A stretch of DNA of 64,000 nt from Agapanthus africanus (taxonomy: Eukaryota > Streptophyta > Magnoliopsida > Asparagales > Amaryllidaceae): assembly GCA_030015575.1 (NCBI GenBank), contig JASDDO010000016.1, positions 458,628,141 through 458,692,140 of the forward strand. The letters are read 5' to 3'. A program made the translations under genes and the position numbers. The first letter of the stretch is position 1. Every line of letters starts with the position of its first letter. Under the pieces are notes generated by a model. The model was not told the origin of the DNA. It saw nothing but the letters and a program-made list of their open reading frames with translations, and did not search any database. Below, piece after piece: positions 58,833 through 64,000 of this stretch.

Positions 58833-60080
58833 ATGGATTCTCCGAACAACACCAGCACCAACGTCAACAACACACCCTCAGCACTACCTCTCACACCAGC
58901 TGTTCCTACGCCACTTACCGAACAAACAGTGCTACTTGAGGCAATCCGCAGCCTTCTCGAGGGACAGCAACAACTTCTGAACCGTCCCGAGACTGACGCT
59001 CCGGGGGTAAAGCAAATCAGGGCTTTACATCCAAAGCAGTTCTCAGGAAAGGGGAGCCCACTGGAAGCTGAGGAATGGGCTCAAAGTATTGAGGATGATC
59101 TGGCCGCAGCACAAGTGCCAGACGTCGCTTGGGTCCGTGTAGCGAAACTATAACTCACGGACAACGCTCGCAACTGGTGGAAGGCGGAAGAAAGCCGTCT
59201 TGCGCAGCCTATTGAATGGAAAACGTTTCGCGAGAAGTTCGACGTGAAATACTTCCCTGTGACTGCCGGGTTTGCCATGGAGCAGCAGTTCATTTATCTA
59301 CAGCAAGGATCAATGTGGGACAAATCGGTAGATGAATACGACGCTGAATTCACCATGTTAAGACGGTAAGATATGTCGCAATAGTTCAGTTTTAAATATC
59401 ACATACCACACAGCTAACACTATCCTTGAGCAGATTCGCGGCACATTTGATACCGACGGACGATATCAGAGCCCGTCGCTTTCAACAAGGACTGGACACG
59501 GAGATTCAGGCTGCTCTAGCCACAGGAAAATTTTTGATTCATGAGGATGCTCTGGAAGCTGCCCGCAGTTATGAGGCAGTGATAAAAGCAAGGGGCAGAC
59601 CTCAGTCTGCAGGAGTCAAGCGCCCTGCCAACCAGATGGCAGGTGGAGCCTCGTCCAGACCACCTTTTATGCCAAGACGTCCTGGAGCACCAATCAGCAG
59701 ACCCAGCCCAACCTTTTGTAACTACTGCAAGAGAAATGGGCATTTGGCGAGAGATTGCCGTCGTGCGAACAACCTTTGTTTGATCTGTGGCTCAGCTGCT
59801 CATGGTATTGGGGTTTGTCTTCATAAACAAAATCCAGTTGCTGCACCCAGGCCAGCAAACAATTATCCACAGCGTCCAGCCATCCAAGCCCCTGCTCCAA
59901 GACTTGCACTGCCTGCACCACCCAGAGGACCGCAAGCTGCACCACCTCCTCGTCAATTCCATCAAGCTCAAAGGAACGTTCCGAGGAATGCTCCTCAAGC
60001 CAGGAGGAATGTGCCAAAGCGCCAGGCTTTCATGATGTCTGTGGAAGAAGCTGAGGCCACTGGCCAAGTCATTACTGGTA
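58833..60080 (+). pseudogene. H Gag
   Basis: Starts MDSPNNTSTN with a T/P-rich tail. The Retrotrans_gag core follows (ALHPKQFSGKGSPLEAEEWAQSI, then NWWKAEESRL and KYFPVTAGFAMEQQF), then RFAAHLIPTDDIRARRFQQGL, two zinc knuckles (CNYCKRNGHLARDC, CLICGSAAHGIGVC) and a proline/glutamine-rich linker. The linker matches G closely. Coding is interrupted more than once; one interruption has intron-like edges. Confidence 0.85.
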
Positions 60081-60110
60081 AACTTTCCTTCTCAAACTTA
60101 TCTTTTAGTC

Positions 60111-62630
60111 TTGGTTATCTACACACTTTCCCTATACCTAAAACATATCCCATATACCTTAGGTACAATCCTAGTAGCTTCACTACCTGCACTTGCACTG
60201 TTTGATACTGGAGCATCCCACTGCTTTATGTCGCAACGGTTTGTCCGAACCCATGCGATTCCAGTCTCACCGCTTGTATCCAGCTGGAATGTCAGTTCCG
60301 GAAATGGTGTTCTAAAGGCAACTATGGGATACAGCTTGTGTCCAGTCGTTGTCTGCAGTCGAGAGTTTTATGCTGACTTCAAAGTACTGGACATACCGAA
60401 CTTCAATGTGGTTCTAGGAATGGATTGGATTGGAACCTTTTATGCTACCATCGACTGTCGTCAAAGGAGGGTAGTATTCGAGATTCCAGACCATCCGGTC
60501 TTCTATTTCAAGAGCGGAGATCGTACCCTGGAGCTAGGTACCTACAAAGCGAAGCCAAGGGAAGCAGTAGTTGCGGCAGCTCAAGCGGAAGAAGAATTAA
60601 GACCAGAAGTAGTTCGAGAGTTCGACGATGTATTTCCTGACGATATATCAGGTTTGCCTCCTGATCGAGCTCTTGAATTCAGTATTGATTTAGTACCAGG
60701 AGCACAACCGGTGATCAAAGCACCTTATAGACTAAGTCCGGAAGGATTGAAGGAAGTCCGAACACAGTTGGACGAATTATTGGCAAAAGGATGGATTCGT
60801 CCCAGCACTTCGAGTTGGGGAGCACCTGTACTACTGGTGAAGAAGAAGGAAGGTTCATACAGAATGTGCATCGATTATAGGGCCTTGAACGAAGTCACTA
60901 TAAAGAACAAGTATCCACTCCTGCGCATCGATGATTTATTCGATCAGCTAAGTGGATCTTGTGTTTTCTCTAAATTGGATCTTCGTTCAGGTTATCATCA
61001 GGTGAAGGTCAAGGAAGCTGATATTCACAAAACAGCTTTCAGAACTCGCTATGGACATTACGAATTTCTGGTGATGCCATTTGGAGTGGCCAATGCACCA
61101 GCAATATTCATGAACCTAATGAATCAAGTTTTCCGGGAGTATTTAGACAGGTTTGTTGTCATCTTCATCGACGACATCCTGGTATATTCTAAGAATCGGA
61201 AAGAGCATGCAGAGCATCTACGAATTGTTCTGGACACTCTTCGACAACATAAGCTTTATGCCAAGTACAGCAAGTGCGAGTTTTGGCTAAATCAAGTTGG
61301 TTTTCATGGACATATCGTATCAGGAGAAGGAATTTCTGTGGATCCAGCCAAAGTTTCAGCAGTTAGCGAATGGCCTACACTAAAGTCAGTGAAGGACATT
61401 CGGAGTTTCTTGGGTTTAGCTGGATATTACAGAAGGTTCATTGAAGGATTCTCAAAAATAGCAACACCCCTGACCAAGCTCACACGAAAAGATGAAGAAT
61501 TTGTGTGGTCAGAAGCATGCGAACAAGCTTTCGTAGAACTCAAGTCAAGATTGACATCTGCACCTATTCTCGTAATACCGGATCAATCTGGAGGATTCGA
61601 AGTGCATTGTGATGCATCCGGTAAGGGATTAGGATGTGTTCTACATCAGCACGGTAAGGTTGTAGCTTATGCTTCAAGACAACTGAAGACTCATGAGCGC
61701 AATTATCCGACGCATGATCTGGAGTTGGCAGCCGTCATTTTTGCTCTCAAGATTTGGCGCCACTACTTACTTGGTGAACGAGTGAACATCTACACAGATC
61801 ATAAAAGTCTGAAGTACGTATTTACTCAGAAGGAGTTGAATATGCGGCAGAGAAGATGGTTAGAACTCATGGCGGACTTTGACATCAACTTGCAATATCA
61901 CCCAGGGAAGGTGAACGTAGTACCTGATGCTCTTAGTCGCCAACCATTATCGATGAATCTCACCGCTCAGTGGAAGCTTCAACAATACTTGCATCAGATG
62001 GAGATTGAAGTAGTCATGTCAGGTAATGCTTCAAGTTTGATAAATCTACAAGTTCAATCAACCATTGTCAATCAGATCAAAGCAGCTCAAGCAAGTGATG
62101 CTAAGTTGCAAAGGATCAGAGAACAAGTGGAGAATGGACTCAGAACAGACTTCATCATCCATGAAGACGGATCTTTGAGATATGGCAGCAGGTTGTGTGT
62201 ACCAAAGGGTCCTGTTCTGGAAGAGTTAATGAAAGAAGCTCACAGCTCTCCCTACTCAGTACATCCTGGAGGTACCAAAATGTACAAAGATCTACGTCAG
62301 AATTATTGGTGGCATGGAATGAAGCGTGAAGTAGCCAGAAGCGTCGCAAAATGCTTGGTGTGTCAGCAAGTAAAGGCTGAATATCACAGGACAGCTGGAC
62401 TACTTCAACCGATACCAATCCCAGAATGGAAGTGGCAGCACATCACAATGGACTTTGTGACTGCTCTTCCTCGCAGCACAAAGGGTAACGATGCTATATG
62501 GGTCATCGTGGATCGACTCACAAAGTTGGCTCACTTCATCCCATTTCGGGTTGGTCAATCAACTGAGACACTAGCAAAGAAGTACATGGAGGTAACAATC
62601 TATTTAAGATTTAAACTCTTCATGATGTAC
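60111..62630 (+). pseudogene. H protease, reverse transcriptase, RNase H, integrase N-part
   Basis: Aspartic protease with [13 protein letters not shown] (near 60195) and VVLGMDWIG. Polymerase from about 60760 with [28 protein letters not shown] and [11 protein letters not shown]. RNase H near 61590-61950 with [28 protein letters not shown] and PDALSR. Integrase zinc region near 62260-62390 ([10 protein letters not shown] ... [12 protein letters not shown]) and the first catalytic aspartate in MDFVTALPR. The long open stretch is well kept. Confidence 0.92.
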
Positions 62631-62659
62631 TATCTCTGATACCCATGAACTCATACAGG

Positions 62660-63558
62660 AAATTGTGAGACTTTATGGGGTACCGTTCTGCATTGTCTCC
62701 GATCGTGACACCAGGTTCCGATCGCAATTTTGGCAGAGTCTGCAAGCTAGCTTGGGAACAAGTCTGAATTTCAGCACGGCTTATCATCCACAAACAGATG
62801 GTCAGTCGGAACGAAATATTCAGATCTTGGAGGATATGCTCAGAGCGTGTATGCTAGACTTCAAAGGATCATGGGAAGATCACCTGCATCTTGTGAAGTT
62901 CGCGTACAATAACAGCTACCAAGCAAGCATATGAATGGAACCTTTTGCAGCATTGTATGGAAGGAAGTGTCGATCACCATTAAGTTGGGACGACATCGGA
63001 GATAGGGAACTTCTTGGACCAGAGATAATAGTAGCGACCGTTGATGTGGTTTGTACTATTAGGGAAAGAATGCGCATAGCCCAAGATCGACAGAAACACT
63101 GGGCTGATGCAAAGAGACGACACTTGGAGTTCCAGCTAGGAGACCATGTATTCTTGAAGATATCTCCGAACCGCAGAGTGATCCGATTTGGAAGATGGGG
63201 TAAATTGAGTCCGAGATACATTGGATCGTGCGACATACTCGAACGAGTCGGTGAAGTGGCATACCGCTTAGCGCTTCCACCCTCATTGGAAGGAGTGCAC
63301 AACGTGTTCCACATATCTCAACTCAGAAAGTATGTGAGTGACCCCAGCCATGTACTTGATCATTCCGAGCTCACTTTACAGCCCGACTTGTCTTGTGATC
63401 AACAACCTATGGAGATCCTGGACAAGAAAGTGAAGACACTTCGGAACAAGGAAGTTAACTTGGTCCGGGTAACGTGGAGGAAAGACACTCCAGGAGAATC
63501 CACGTGGGAAAGGGAAGATGAAATGCGTGCAAGATATCCTCACCTTTTTGTAAACTAG
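62660..63558 (+). pseudogene. H integrase C-part and chromodomain
   Basis: Integrase core continues with VSDRDTRFRSQFW and PQTDGQSERNIQ. The C-terminal binding region follows (KISPNRRVIRFGRWGKLSPRY, VGEVAYRLALPPSL, NVFHISQLRKYV). The chromodomain follows (PMEILDKKVKTLRNKEVNLVR, TWEREDEMRARYPHLF). The chromodomain assigns the chromovirus branch. Confidence 0.9.
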
Positions 63559-63600
63559 TCCTCAAATAAAAGTTGTAAATTTCGAGGACGAAATTTTTGT

Positions 63601-63612
63601 AAGGAGGGTAGA
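63601..63612 (+). other. H polypurine tract
   Basis: AAGGAGGGTAGA two bases before the 3' LTR start, after the conserved ATTTCGAGGACGAAAT block that A also has (10510-10530, minus strand). Confidence 0.85.
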
Positions 63613-63613
63613 T

Positions 63614-64000
63614 TGTAACAACTCCAATTTTTGTATACATAAATTTGATTTAAATTTGAGGTATACTTGGAGTATTTAATGTTGCTGTTATCACTTTAAG
63701 TATTTATTTTCCCACAATAATTACAAGCAGGAGCTTGTAGCTCATTGGTAATACCTTGCATTACTGAACCAAGCCACCAGAGTTCAAATCCCACGCCCCA
63801 CATTATTTTTAGATTATTTTTCTTTTAAAATTCTTGGAAGCCCAACAGTCCACAGGCCATAACTCCCAAAAGTTGAACTGAATCCTAAAAGGTAAATATA
63901 CCAGAGCCTACGTCAGGAGATCCCCCATCCATCGACACCCCGACTCGGCCGAGTCGGCCGGCGGACCGGGCGGACTCGGCCGGACGACCGAGTCGTCAAA
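63614..64000 (+). repeat. H 3' LTR, first 387 bases
   Basis: TGTAACAACTCC onward; follows 55453-55810 closely, including the tRNA-like segment (A box 63738-63748, B box 63782-63790). The last bases hold an expanded CGGCCGAGTCGGCCGG-type repeat compared with the 5' LTR. Cut by the window edge. Confidence 0.92.

Larger units (their letters stand above)
55453..64000 (+). mobile_element. H: Tekay-like chromovirus (Gypsy), plus strand, 3' LTR cut by window edge
   Basis: 5' LTR 55453-58620, a diverged primer site, Gag, protease, reverse transcriptase, RNase H, integrase and chromodomain in order, purine tract, and the first 387 bases of the 3' LTR. The copy looks largely whole, with about four interruptions; some of these look like introns rather than damage. 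It is inserted in the PMD fragment. The visible 3' LTR start is nearly the same as the 5' LTR start, so it is young. The right duplication lies outside the window. Confidence 0.9.

Overview
The window is a block of nested LTR retrotransposons from a flowering-plant genome. The evidence is Copia, Tekay-like chromovirus and Tat/Ogre-like Gypsy elements with plant-type primer sites matching initiator tRNA-Met, multi-kilobase LTRs, and a fragment of a plant mobile domain (PMD) gene. I see no intact host gene, rRNA, true tRNA or CRISPR array. The species cannot be named from this sequence.

Layout, left to right. 1-8405 is a Copia element on + (Cop-1; its 5' LTR is cut by the window edge). It sits inside the left LTR of Tekay-like chromovirus A (8406-18247, -). 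A in turn sits in the protease region of a Tat-like element B (+), whose pieces are 18248-20798, 33685-40328 and 49467 onward. B's reverse transcriptase region is split by Copia element C (20799-33679, -; target duplication AGATT). C's right LTR holds a solo LTR, D (30690-32912; duplication ATAAC), of the Cop-1 family. B's 3' LTR is split by E (40329-49461, +; duplication TCAAC), a gag-only Tat-like element. From 49467 to 52136 there are Tat LTR and tandem-repeat remnants. G (52137-54051, -) is a chromovirus fragment. It is followed by a short AT-rich spacer, a PMD gene fragment (54862-55452, -), and chromovirus H (55453 to the window end, +), which belongs to the same family as G and inserted into the PMD fragment.

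The relative order of events can be read from the nesting: B is oldest; A, C and E entered B; Cop-1 entered A; D entered C. LTR pairs of A, C and E look only a few percent different by eye, so most of the nesting is recent. All elements are fossils or near-fossils. A, C and H look the most complete, with only a few breaks each; Cop-1's body, B and G are heavily decayed.

The most interesting signals are structural and regulatory rather than coding. (1) The Copia leader carries three tandem two-tier stem-loops whose stem sequences differ between copies while pairing is kept, in both Cop-1 and C. (2) The LTR ends of the E family carry an ordered series of hairpins whose stems are rewritten in a diverged LTR at 51.8 kb. 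(3) Three differently built GC-rich arrays in Tat-type LTRs all repeat CACGTG, one with 7 versus 5 units in the two LTRs of the same element. (4) Tat-type 3' regions are mosaics of small tandem-repeat modules shared between B and E, ending in E with a satellite-like array of about 1.6 kb. (5) The LTRs of H carry a spaced A box/B box pair like a tRNA or SINE head. (6) The H/G family carries intron-like segments.
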